Shown: positions 1 through 7,206 of the stretch, piece by piece
How positions within the stretch are numbered: position 1 is the stretch's first letter
Layout of the letters: each line of letters opens with the position of its first letter
Assembly: GCF_946479605.1 (NCBI RefSeq)
Contig: NZ_CAMLGT010000062.1
Coordinates: 1-15,185 of the forward strand
Reading direction: 5' to 3'
Length of the DNA: 15,185 bases
DNA from: an uncultured Lacibacter sp.
GTDB taxonomy: Bacteria; Bacteroidota; Bacteroidia; Chitinophagales; Chitinophagaceae
Position numbers and translations under genes: made by a program
Notes under the pieces: model-generated
What the model was told of the DNA's origin: nothing
Database searches by the model: none
Seen by the model: the letters and a program-made list of their open reading frames with translations, nothing else

Positions 1-71
1 AATAGTCATAACCAATGTTGGTTGTGCTTCCTTGTGTGGTTCTTATCATACCATTAAACCAAAAAAACAAC

Positions 72-806
72 ATGCAAAAAAAAATGATCTACGGGGCGTT
101 TCTTTTACTCATCAGTTCGGGCATTTTACTTAGTTCCTGCAGCACCAGGCGTGTAAAAGGCAATGGCGATATTGTAAAACAGGAGCGTAAAGAGAGTTCC
201 TTTAATGCCGTAAAAGTATCGGGTGCTTTCGATGTGTATTTTTCTCAATCCGATGAACAGGAGATACAGATTGAAGCCGATGAAAACCTGATGCGTTATA
301 TTGAAACAAATGTGGAAGATGGTGTACTGCGTATCCGTACCAAAAACGGCATCAACCTTCGCCCAACGCAGGACATGAAAGTGTATGTAAAAGCGCCGAA
401 GTACAGAAGCGTGAGTATTGCAGGCAGCGGAAACCTGGTGGCTGAAACAAACATCAACTTAAATGAAAAAATACGCCTCAGCATTGCAGGAAGTGGCGAT
501 ATACGACTGCAGGAACTGAATGCGCCGCAGGTGGATGTAAATATTTCCGGTAGCGGAACTGCAGAAGGCCATGGCAGCACCCGTGATATTGATATTGATG
601 TGGCAGGTAGTGGCGATGTAAAAATGAGTGGATTGAAAGCAGAGAATGCAAAGATCAGCATTGCAGGTTCGGGCAATGTATGGGTATTTGCCAGCATGAA
701 GCTGGAGGTGAAAGTAGCCGGCGGGGGCGATATTCATTATTACGGTAACCCGACCGATATTAAATCGAAACTGGCAGGCTCCGGTAATCTCATAAAAGAG
801 CAATAA
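72..806 (+). CDS. DUF2807 (head GIN domain) lipoprotein
   Basis: Predicted envelope lipoprotein of 244 residues; biochemical role unknown. The N-terminus has a basic start, a hydrophobic stretch (residues 6-20) and a lipobox LSSC with the lipidated Cys at residue 23. From about residue 44 the protein is a DUF2807 'head GIN' domain: short beta strands with GSG or GGG turns at residues 118, 140, 160, 179, 199, 217 and 236, a spacing of 18-22 residues that fits a repetitive beta-solenoid. In Bacteroidota such proteins are common, typically exported and thought to be adhesive or auto-transporter-like; that is family knowledge. The frame is open upstream to an ATG at 15, but the ATG at 72 places a normal lipoprotein signal at the N-terminus, so I chose it. 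The gene stands alone, with a terminator-like hairpin about 75 bp downstream. The family call is confident; function is not known. Confidence 0.88.
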   Translation: MQKKMIYGAFLLLISSGILLSSCSTRRVKGNGDIVKQERKESSFNAVKVSGAFDVYFSQSDEQEIQIEADENLMRYIETNVEDGVLRIRTKNGINLRPTQDMKVYVKAPKYRSVSIAGSGNLVAETNINLNEKIRLSIAGSGDIRLQELNAPQVDVNISGSGTAEGHGSTRDIDIDVAGSGDVKMSGLKAENAKISIAGSGNVWVFASMKLEVKVAGGGDIHYYGNPTDIKSKLAGSGNLIKEQ

Positions 807-818
807 CCACTTAAGAAA

Positions 819-830
819 ATGTTATAACAT
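819..830. repeat. perfect 12-bp palindrome after the DUF2807 gene
   Basis: ATGTTATAACAT is its own reverse complement. It begins 13 bases after the stop codon of the lipoprotein gene. It could be a protein-binding site or chance; nothing else supports a role. Confidence 0.4.
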
Positions 831-881
831 CAAATTGAACTTTTTAAGGCATGGAATCGACTCATCTGATTCCTCCCGACC

Positions 882-918
882 GGGCCGGTGCTGTTACCTT
901 TGCACCGGCTCCGTTTTT
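882..918 (+). terminator. GC-rich hairpin, probable terminator of the DUF2807 gene
   Basis: GCCGGTGC (884-891) pairs perfectly with GCACCGGC (902-909) around a 10-base loop, extended by a G-T wobble and a G-C pair (882-911). TTTTT follows at 914-918. This fits a Rho-independent terminator about 75 bp after the lipoprotein stop. The loop and 3' arm also contain TACCTTTG (895-902), a perfect match to the Bacteroidota -7 box, so a promoter is an alternative reading. Confidence 0.5.
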
Positions 919-1067
919 AGATCCATTCCGAAAAAACGTTCTTCCGTCCTTACTGATACTTAGCACGCCCTTTTGTAAAATTCATGAATAGATCCGTTTG
1001 AGAACTTGATTTTTCAAGATGTTTTTGGTTAAAACAGCCTTCGGTTTACGGAGGCTGTTTCTTTTTT
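895..1067 (+). ncRNA. possible small RNA with own promoter box and terminator
   Basis: TACCTTTG at 895-902 matches the Bacteroidota -7 consensus TAnnTTTG, and a good terminator ends at about 1067, giving a potential transcript of about 155-160 nt with no convincing ORF. Inside lie a 10-bp palindrome (ATTCATGAAT, 980-989) and a small hairpin (CTTGA 1005-1009 with TCAAG 1014-1018). I find no clear -33 element. The region may instead be just the trailing sequence of neighbouring genes. Confidence 0.25.
1032..1067. terminator. bidirectional Rho-independent terminator
   Basis: AAACAGCCT (1032-1040) pairs perfectly with AGGCTGTTT (1052-1060) around an 11-base loop. On the + strand CTTTTTT follows, a strong U tract. 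On the - strand the hairpin begins 9 bases after the MmcQ/YjbR stop codon, preceded by an A run and followed by TTTTAACC, a weaker U tract. It can end the - strand gene and any + strand transcript from the left. Confidence 0.75.
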
Positions 1068-1069
1068 AA

Positions 1070-1420
1070 TTATTCAGTATTGTTATTGGTATAACCTGCT
1101 GCAAGTGTTTTGGGCGCTACCGAACAGTATGCATGTGTAAGCACATCTTTCAACAACTCCTTCTTTATTTTTCCAAGAGCGATCATTGTCCAGCCCTGTT
1201 TGCCCCACTTATTTGGCACCGGCCAGATCATTGTTTTGTCGATTAGGCAAAAAACAGATTGATCGGCATTGCTCAGCTTTGCGCAGGCAAGTTTTGTTGT
1301 TTCATCAAGCGTAACAAAGATCTTGTTCTTTACACGGAAAGATGTTTTTTCAAAATGCGGCTGCTCTGTTGCTTCCGCAAAACTGAGCGCCAATTCCCGA
1401 AAGTTTTTGGTGGAGATCAT
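1070..1420 (-). CDS. MmcQ/YjbR family protein
   Basis: A 116-residue cytosolic protein with no signal peptide or membrane segment. It resembles the MmcQ/YjbR (DUF419) family, small proteins with a CyaY-like fold often annotated as DNA-binding, though the molecular role of most members is uncertain. Visible hallmarks are the N-terminal helix FRELALSFAEATEQPHFEK, the strand pair FRVKNKIFVTLDE, the WPVPNKWGKQGWTMIAL segment, and a C-terminal helix leading to a YCSVAPK motif. Length is typical for the family. The gene is divergent from the protease gene at 1565 with a 144-bp shared upstream region. A promoter-like TATCTTTT lies at 1444-1451 on the same strand. Family assignment is by motif recall, without a search. 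Confidence 0.82.
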   Translation of the reverse strand: MISTKNFRELALSFAEATEQPHFEKTSFRVKNKIFVTLDETTKLACAKLSNADQSVFCLIDKTMIWPVPNKWGKQGWTMIALGKIKKELLKDVLTHAYCSVAPKTLAAGYTNNNTE

Positions 1421-1443
1421 AAAGAAAGTTACATCTTCTTTGT

Positions 1444-1451
1444 AAAAGATA
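1444..1451 (-). promoter_or_regulatory. putative -7 box of the MmcQ/YjbR gene
   Basis: TATCTTTT on the - strand matches TAnnTTTG at 5 of 6 fixed positions and would start transcription about 17 bases before the ATG. No TTG -33 element is seen at the usual distance. Confidence 0.35.
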
Positions 1452-1541
1452 GTTGTTGCAAATGCGAAAGGGCTGTCCTGTTAAAATCGTTCAATGGCGA
1501 TGCCGGCTGTTTAGTGGTGATGCTGAACAGCTTTGTCCGTT

Positions 1542-1549
1542 TATTTTTG
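1542..1549 (+). promoter_or_regulatory. putative -7 box of the protease/CBM operon
   Basis: TATTTTTG is an exact match to TAnnTTTG. It ends 15 bases before the ATG at 1565, implying a very short leader. No clear -33 TTG is present 17-23 bases upstream. Confidence 0.5.
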
Positions 1550-1564
1550 TAGCCATTAAACCTT

Positions 1565-2593
1565 ATGTCATCATTTTTACCGGTAAAACTACTGGCAACT
1601 GTTGTTTTGATATGCACAGTTGCAACGGGGTGGGCACAATCTGCTCCCGGTAAAGACTCGTCCAAAACAGTATTGGGTTATGGCAATGCCCGGCTGAAAG
1701 ATGCTGTAGCCAACGCTTACGAACGTGATCCCGTCATGAAAACTGATACGCCTGATTTTATTGTTCCCTTCAGCCGTGCTGGAAACCTTATCCTCATTAA
1801 AGCAAAAGCCGATGATGTGGAAGGCAGTTTCATTCTTGATACAGGGGCACCGGGTTTAATTTTAAATATGACGTACTTCCGTGATCATCCTGTACTGAAC
1901 GATGTTTCACATGCTGATATGAATGGCGGCATCACCGGATCTGTTGCGGAATATGGCCGTACACTGGTGAAAAAATTATCGTTTGGTGCAGCCAGTTATT
2001 TTAAAGTGGAAGCTGATCGTATCAACCTCGGCCATATTGAAAACAGCAAGGGTATCAAAATAGTTGGATTGCTGGGGGTGCAGCTGTTCAAACAGTTTGA
2101 AATGATCATTGACTATGAGAACAGCGAACTGCATCTGCACCATATCAATAAGAAAGAAGCAAAAACATACCGGCACACGATGTTGAACGATACCTCGGCC
2201 TACTCTGAGTTTGACATCAGCCTGCTGGATAATAAAATACTTGCTTTTGGAAAACTGGGAAATAAAAAACTCACGTTCCTGGTTGATACGGGTGCAGAAT
2301 CAAACGTGCTCGATAGTCGTTTATCGGAGAATGTAATGGACAGTGTGACCATTACACGCCGTATCACATTGAATGGGGCAGGCAACAGTAAAGTAGATGC
2401 GTTGTATGGCGATGTGCGGAACCTGGTGATGGGAGGGCGTTCAATTTCCACCATGCCGGTACTGGTGACCAATCTGTCGAAAATGTGTTCGGCGTATGAT
2501 CGTTGTCTCGATGGTATGTTGGGTTACGATTTCCTGTCGTTGCACAAAATTGGGTTTAACTTTGTAAAACGGAAGATGTATATATGGAAATGA
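1565..2593 (+). CDS. exported protein with two retropepsin-like aspartic protease domains
   Basis: 342 residues with an N-terminal signal peptide (hydrophobic core 8-22, likely cleavage after AQ at about 25), so probably periplasmic or outer-envelope. Two retropepsin-like units follow. The first has the catalytic motif LDTGAPG (Asp92) and the second-half signature GLLGVQLF (168-175) followed by MIIDYENSELHL. The second has VDTGAES (Asp241) and DGMLGYDFL (316-324) followed by FNFVKRKMYIW. This matches bacterial 'aspartyl protease/gag-polyprotein putative aspartyl protease' families; retropepsins act as dimers, so a single-chain pseudo-dimer is possible, as is dimerisation between molecules. 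Substrate unknown. The stop overlaps the start of the next gene, so the two are co-translated. There is no reverse transcriptase or other retroelement part; this is a stand-alone cellular protease. Confidence 0.85.
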   Translation: MSSFLPVKLLATVVLICTVATGWAQSAPGKDSSKTVLGYGNARLKDAVANAYERDPVMKTDTPDFIVPFSRAGNLILIKAKADDVEGSFILDTGAPGLILNMTYFRDHPVLNDVSHADMNGGITGSVAEYGRTLVKKLSFGAASYFKVEADRINLGHIENSKGIKIVGLLGVQLFKQFEMIIDYENSELHLHHINKKEAKTYRHTMLNDTSAYSEFDISLLDNKILAFGKLGNKKLTFLVDTGAESNVLDSRLSENVMDSVTITRRITLNGAGNSKVDALYGDVRNLVMGGRSISTMPVLVTNLSKMCSAYDRCLDGMLGYDFLSLHKIGFNFVKRKMYIWK

Positions 2594-4038
2594 TCAGATC
2601 CATACCGTTGATCACGATCCGCCGGTTGATGATGGCGCTGCTGTTCCTGCTCATGGCAGGCAGTAACGGCTATGCACAACCGCCTGTAAAATCATTTGTG
2701 GTGAAAAAGGATCATATCTACATCACCCTTGGTAAAAATATTTCCCCGCAGGAACTGGATGCGTTCATTGCACAATACAGTTTGCAGGAACTGGATCTCA
2801 AAACATTCTTCAAAACCAATAAACCCGATTCGTTGTTTAAACTGGGCTGGCAGGTAGAGCTCAATAACAGCGAAATAGTCGTGATCAGCAAAAGCATGCA
2901 GCCTGCAGCTAAACTGGATGATCCTGTGGAGAAAATATTGCTGGCGCAAAAAATCTTTTTTAATGGTTATGGCGCTTCAAACAAAGAACCGCTGTATGGT
3001 GCAAACCGGTTTAAACGCAAGCACCCGTTTGCTGTAAAGGATTCAATCGTTACCTTCTTTTTCCGTGGATACCAGCAGGCAGGCAAAGTAATGCTGGCCG
3101 GCACATTTAACAACTGGAATCCTGAAGCGTTAAGCATGAAGAAAGTGGACAGCGGATGGATCGCTTTTGTAAAGCTGGGCGCAGGCAAACATTATTACAA
3201 GTTTATTGTGGATGATAAATGGACCATTGACAAAGACAATGAACTGGTGGAAAACGATGGACAGGGGAATGACAACTCGGTTTATTATAAAACCAATTAC
3301 GTATTTGCGCTGAAGGGAAATACAAAAGCAAGAAAAGTGGTGGTGGCCGGCAGCTTCAATAACTGGGACCCCAATGAAATCACAATGGACTTTTTTGGCG
3401 AAGGCTGGATCAAACATCTGTACCTGGCCGAAGGAACGCATACCTATCGTTTTGTGGCCGATGGTAACTGGTTTGCTGATCCTGCAAACCCCGAAACATT
3501 CCCCAATGAATTTGGCGAAACAAACAGTGTGATCTGTATGGGCAAACCCCATGTGTTTGTGTTGAAAGGTTATACCACTGCAAAGCGTGTAATGCTGATG
3601 GGGTCATTTAATCAATGGCGCAATTTTGAATTACAGATGCACAAAACAGATACCGGCTGGGCATTACCCTATGTGTTGGGTCATGGTAACTACGAATATA
3701 CATTTGAAATTGACGGACGCAAACCGGTTGATGCAGCAACACGTAAAGAAAAATCAAACGAAGTATTGGTGATTGCTCCCAATTATCAGTTCCGTTTACA
3801 GGGGTATGCAACAGCAAAGCAGGTGTGCATAGCTGGTGATTTCAATAACTGGTCGCCCAATGGTTTTCCCATGCGCAAAGAAGCAGGGGAGTGGGTGCTG
3901 GAGCAGCATCTTTATCCCGGCAAGCGCTTGTATAAATTTGTTATTGATGGCAAATGGATCGTTGACCCTGCTAACAAACTCCGTGAGCCAAATGAATTTG
4001 GTGAAGAAAATTCGGTGATGTGGATGGAATACCGGTAA
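2584..4038 (+). CDS. exported protein with four tandem AMPK1_CBM/CBM48-like modules
   Basis: 484 residues with a signal peptide (hydrophobic 14-25, probable cleavage after YAQ at 32). An N-terminal region of about 120 residues is unrecognised. Then come four glycogen-binding-type beta-sandwich modules at about 156-236, 239-320, 322-398 and 400-482, each opening with a GxFNxW motif. Residues equivalent to the AMPK-beta sugar-binding Trp/Lys/Trp are W178, K206 and W213 in module 1; W261, R289 and W296 in module 2; and W423, K451 and W458 in module 4. Module 3 keeps only W345, with T373 and K380 at the other two. No catalytic domain follows, so it is probably a carbohydrate-binding or scaffold protein. 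Start: ATG at 2584, or the in-frame ATG at 2590 that forms an ATGA overlap with the protease stop; both indicate translational coupling. Confidence 0.85.
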   Translation: MEMIRSIPLITIRRLMMALLFLLMAGSNGYAQPPVKSFVVKKDHIYITLGKNISPQELDAFIAQYSLQELDLKTFFKTNKPDSLFKLGWQVELNNSEIVVISKSMQPAAKLDDPVEKILLAQKIFFNGYGASNKEPLYGANRFKRKHPFAVKDSIVTFFFRGYQQAGKVMLAGTFNNWNPEALSMKKVDSGWIAFVKLGAGKHYYKFIVDDKWTIDKDNELVENDGQGNDNSVYYKTNYVFALKGNTKARKVVVAGSFNNWDPNEITMDFFGEGWIKHLYLAEGTHTYRFVADGNWFADPANPETFPNEFGETNSVICMGKPHVFVLKGYTTAKRVMLMGSFNQWRNFELQMHKTDTGWALPYVLGHGNYEYTFEIDGRKPVDAATRKEKSNEVLVIAPNYQFRLQGYATAKQVCIAGDFNNWSPNGFPMRKEAGEWVLEQHLYPGKRLYKFVIDGKWIVDPANKLREPNEFGEENSVMWMEYR

Positions 4039-4076
4039 CGGTTTGTTTCAGGAATATATTTTTTTGTATCTATAAC

Positions 4077-4517
4077 TTATATGCTGTCATATACCGCCTC
4101 AGCATACTGTAACGCCTCTTCATAGCCAAAGAAAATGTTCTTTGGCGGTTCATTGATGTCAAACCCCCATAAACTTGCTAAGCCATATTTATTCAGGTCT
4201 GAAAGCAGGAAAGCAATATCAAACTTATCTTCAAAAATCGGTAGTTCAAACAGGGGGCTCAACGCATTAATAAATGAGTTGCCGAAGGAGTATTTCAACA
4301 ACGACATGTCCAGGAGAAGTGATATCGGGCGCATGGCAAGCAGGTTGATGGTTAGTTGTTGATTGATATAACTACAGTCAGGCGCTGCTTTGCTTCCATC
4401 AGGAAGTTCACCTGTCAACCTTACAAGCATAATGCTCTTGTCTTCATACTTAAAAAAATCAACTGCTACATTTTGTTCTTTATAAAGCTCTGCTTTGAAA
4501 GGGTTGAAATTTTTCAT
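4077..4517 (-). CDS. uncharacterised 146-residue protein
   Basis: I do not recognise this gene. The protein is probably cytosolic: no signal peptide or membrane helix. It begins with a charged region, then alternating strands and helices: SIMLVRLTGELPD (28-40), ISLLLDMSLLKYSFGNSF (65-82), FDIAFLLSD (99-107) and a C-terminal helix YEEALQYAEAVYD. The order strand, LLLDMS strand, helix, strand, then a final 'FF.YEEAL.YA' helix loosely resembles STAS/SpoIIAA-like domains; this is inference only. The frame extends up to a GTG at 4589, but the ATG at 4517 gives a natural N-terminus and I prefer it. A TCTTTGCA promoter-like sequence (- strand, about 4563-4570) lies 46 bases upstream of that ATG, which favours the shorter form. 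It converges on the CBM gene with 38 bp between stops. Confidence 0.6.
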   Translation of the reverse strand: MKNFNPFKAELYKEQNVAVDFFKYEDKSIMLVRLTGELPDGSKAAPDCSYINQQLTINLLAMRPISLLLDMSLLKYSFGNSFINALSPLFELPIFEDKFDIAFLLSDLNKYGLASLWGFDINEPPKNIFFGYEEALQYAEAVYDSI

Positions 4518-4673
4518 GTTTTGATTAGTGTCAGGGTAACAAATTGCTAACGGGTTGCGTCTTGCAAAGACGAGAATTTTAGCGTTCACTCATTAGATGC
4601 ATAAAGCTTGAATGTAGAACTTCAATAACCTGTATTCCTCCTATCGAAAGAAGTTAGCAGGTATTTGCATCAA

Positions 4674-4700
4674 TCACCACTCGTTCTTCACCACTCACTA
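4674..4700. repeat. short TCACCAC-type repeat at the end of the ThuA gene
   Basis: TCACCACTC (4674-4682) and TCACCACTCACTA (4688-4700) form an imperfect pair. The second copy ends in the ThuA stop codon (4698-4700). The same core recurs as a tandem heptamer array at 13140-13166 inside the methyltransferase gene. Confidence 0.6.
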
Positions 4701-5417
4701 TTTCCCCATCGCATACCTTATTCCGCCCAGCACATGTTTTAAAAAATTCTCTTCTTTATACGATTCGTCTGTATGGCCCAATGCAGTATAAAAAGCACGA
4801 CCACCATCAAACGCATGATACCATGCCATCGGATGATAAGCACCTTCTTTGCCTCCTTCGTAACTTTTTTCATCAATGGTCATCAAAACTTTCACATCGT
4901 TATTCCTGCTCTTGTAATTATACCATTCATCAAAGCGTTCCCACACATGTGGTAAATGTTTGGTGGAAGCATGGTTGTGATCTGTAATGGTAAGTTTTGC
5001 GTTTTGTTGTTTGGGATGATTCATAAAATAAGCACCCACAAGTTTGCCGTACCAGGGCCATTCATATTCTGTATCGGCAGCAGCATGTATACCCACATAT
5101 CCTTTGCCCGAACGGATGAACGCTTCGAATGCAGCCTGCTGTTCGTTGGTAAACACATCACCTGTTGTACTTAAAAAAACAACCGCATCATATTTTTTCA
5201 GTGTTTCCGGAGTAAAGAAACCGGCATCTTCTGTTGTGTCAACAAGAAAGTTATGTTGCTTACCCATCAGTAACAAAGCTTCTTTTCCTTTTGGAATGGA
5301 TGCATGCCGGAAACCTGCAGTCTTAGCAAACACGAGCACTCTTTTCTTTTGCTTTACAGTTGCTGATGAAATAAAGAACGGTAAGCTGAACAATAAAAAA
5401 CAATAGAGCAATCGCAT
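4698..5417 (-). CDS. ThuA-like domain protein, exported
   Basis: 239 residues with a short N-terminal signal sequence (hydrophobic 3-19), so probably outside the cytoplasm. The rest is a ThuA-like (trehalose utilisation-like) domain with a glutamine-amidotransferase-type fold. Visible signatures are KRVLVFAKTAGFRHASI (25-41), the YDAVVFLSTTGDVF strand, GKGYVGIHAAADTEYEWPWY, and near the C-terminus PMAWYHAFDGGRAFYTALGH. Many ThuA-like proteins of Bacteroidota and Planctomycetota are linked to sugar or glycoside metabolism, but the exact reaction is unsettled. It follows the M14 peptidase gene on the same strand with 26 bp between them, so the two are likely co-transcribed. The stop codon lies inside a TCACCAC-type repeat. 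The family call is confident, the substrate is not. Confidence 0.88.
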   Translation of the reverse strand: MRLLYCFLLFSLPFFISSATVKQKKRVLVFAKTAGFRHASIPKGKEALLLMGKQHNFLVDTTEDAGFFTPETLKKYDAVVFLSTTGDVFTNEQQAAFEAFIRSGKGYVGIHAAADTEYEWPWYGKLVGAYFMNHPKQQNAKLTITDHNHASTKHLPHVWERFDEWYNYKSRNNDVKVLMTIDEKSYEGGKEGAYHPMAWYHAFDGGRAFYTALGHTDESYKEENFLKHVLGGIRYAMGK

Positions 5418-5443
5418 AAGTTGATTTATTTAGTAGGGTGAAA

Positions 5444-7171
5444 TTACTTAATTCTGTACACAGGATAACGCAAATGCATCGGTTCATAATAAGGCGAGTG
5501 CTGGTAAACAAAATTTAACTGTGCACTGCCGCTTTTTGCAAAAGCTGTATCAGAAGCACGGCGTTCTTCCAGCTTTTGTTTTACAGCCGGGTGTTGTTTC
5601 AGGAACTCTTCAGCCGTTTCTTCAAACACATAACTGCTGTAACCTTCTTTTTGTCCAAGTATACCATCAAAAAAATTCCAGGCAAAATAACTGTCATCAC
5701 CTGTTGGTTCCAGCACTTCCATCAAAAACCGGTTGGCTTTCTGATTCATCGGTATCAGCCAGTCGCCTTTACGGAACTTCATTTGCTGCACTGTTTTACT
5801 TGTCTTTACATCGCTGTTTAAATGATGCCCTTCGTATGGGCGGGAATTGCTTTTGTAATCTTCAATACGGTATACTTCCACTTCAATCGTTGTATCTTTT
5901 TTCAACTGCCGCATCTGTACCTTGTTTGCCTGTAATAAGTCGATCACTTTCCACCAGCCTTGCGGAATAACATAAGCGGTTGGTTTTTCAATCATCGTTT
6001 TAGGTGTAAAGAAATTGTAGAACCTGATCATCTTTTCAAACGGCTTATTGCGGTCGTAATACAAACGTGGCTGCCCGGAAATGTTGCTGGGCTTGCGGCC
6101 CGCTTCGTATCCTTTATAAAGTATTTCACTAAACCTGCTGCGGTCTAATGTAAAACCAACAGGAAACTGTTGCTGTGTCAGCTGCTCTTTCTGCTGCTGG
6201 GCACGTAATTGTTTGATGGTTGTTTGATTACTTGCTGCAAACTCCATCATACTCACCATGAGCTGGTACGTTGCTTCCACACGTTGAGGGTAAGGTTTCA
6301 GCATGTGTGTTTCAGGAACAAAAGCAAACACATTCCACAGCGAAGCATAACCGCTGCTGTAACGTGGCCCGTCCCAATAAGCACTCCAGCCACTTTCAGG
6401 ACTGTCGCCAAAATTGTTGACATAAGGCAGCAGGTCATAACCTTTTGCTTTCATGCTTTTGTAAATAGCCGGTTCAAATGTTTGGTTAAGATATTCACCA
6501 AGCCTGCCACCCAGTTTATTGTGTTGCGATGTAAGCAAGGTCATCACATGCTGGTAATCGGCACCATTGCTCACATGGTTGTCAATAAAAATATCGGGCT
6601 GCACCAAATGAAAGATCTGCGAAAAACTCCTGGCTTCCTTTGAATCGTTCTTAATAAAATCACGGTTCAGGTCAAAGTTTTGAGAGTTGCCACGAAAGCC
6701 TTTCTCAACAGGGCCATCCTGGCTCACACGGTAAAAAGCACTGCGGTTCAAACTTCCGCCAATATTATACACCGGAATAATGGCCAGTACAACATTCAAA
6801 GGAAGTGAACGCTTTTTTGTGATGATGTCTTTCACCAATGAAATACTGGCATCAATACCATCAGGCTCGCCGGGGTGAATACCATTGTTGATCAGGATCA
6901 CCACTTTGTTCTTCTGCTGCCATTGCTCAGCCTTAAATGTCTGGTCGGTACTTACCAATACCAAATGCAAAGGTTCATTGGCATCGGTTGGCCCCATCGT
7001 CATCATCGATACGAGAGGGGAGGCCTTGTCAATTTGTTTCCATGCATCAATGGCTTCGTAATAGGTTACGCTTTCTTTACCCTTTGATGTTTCGTAACGG
7101 GTAACGGGCAACTGGGCAGTAGCTGTGTATGTGGCAAAACTGCACAGCAGCAGAACAAACATTTTTCTCAT
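5444..7171 (-). CDS. exported M14 family zinc carboxypeptidase
   Basis: 575 residues with a signal peptide (hydrophobic 4-16, cleavage likely after TAQ at 20). The M14 metallocarboxypeptidase domain occupies roughly residues 30-310. Zinc ligands are visible as H99 and E102 in GIHPGEPDG and H199 in DNHVSNG; NR at 169-170 in NFDLNRD matches the substrate carboxylate-binding pair, and E287 in VPETH is the expected catalytic Glu. The C-terminal 250 residues carry no recognised motif and may be a beta-rich accessory domain. It should remove C-terminal residues from peptides or cell-wall peptides outside the cytoplasm. The frame is open to 7249, but the ATG at 7171 gives a proper signal peptide, while the upstream extension is unlike a protein start. 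It is the first gene of a unit with the ThuA gene. Confidence 0.9.
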   Translation of the reverse strand: MRKMFVLLLCSFATYTATAQLPVTRYETSKGKESVTYYEAIDAWKQIDKASPLVSMMTMGPTDANEPLHLVLVSTDQTFKAEQWQQKNKVVILINNGIHPGEPDGIDASISLVKDIITKKRSLPLNVVLAIIPVYNIGGSLNRSAFYRVSQDGPVEKGFRGNSQNFDLNRDFIKNDSKEARSFSQIFHLVQPDIFIDNHVSNGADYQHVMTLLTSQHNKLGGRLGEYLNQTFEPAIYKSMKAKGYDLLPYVNNFGDSPESGWSAYWDGPRYSSGYASLWNVFAFVPETHMLKPYPQRVEATYQLMVSMMEFAASNQTTIKQLRAQQQKEQLTQQQFPVGFTLDRSRFSEILYKGYEAGRKPSNISGQPRLYYDRNKPFEKMIRFYNFFTPKTMIEKPTAYVIPQGWWKVIDLLQANKVQMRQLKKDTTIEVEVYRIEDYKSNSRPYEGHHLNSDVKTSKTVQQMKFRKGDWLIPMNQKANRFLMEVLEPTGDDSYFAWNFFDGILGQKEGYSSYVFEETAEEFLKQHPAVKQKLEERRASDTAFAKSGSAQLNFVYQHSPYYEPMHLRYPVYRIK

Positions 7172-7206
7172 GATCGGTTTAGTTATTCGGGGGTTGAATG
7201 ATGTAG

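Noticed and set aside
15..71. Upstream extension of the DUF2807 lipoprotein to the ATG at 15
   Set aside because: It would bury the lipoprotein signal behind 19 extra residues; the ATG at 72 gives a standard signal peptide and lipobox.
1565..2593. Retroelement or retrovirus-like gag-pol remnant, because of two DTG retropepsin motifs
   Set aside because: It has a signal peptide, two complete protease units and no reverse transcriptase, integrase or RNA element nearby; this is a known type of bacterial exported protease.
4590..4697. Remnant gene between the 146-residue protein and ThuA gene
   Set aside because: The 108 bases contain no open frame or recognisable fragment, only the short TCACCAC-type repeat.
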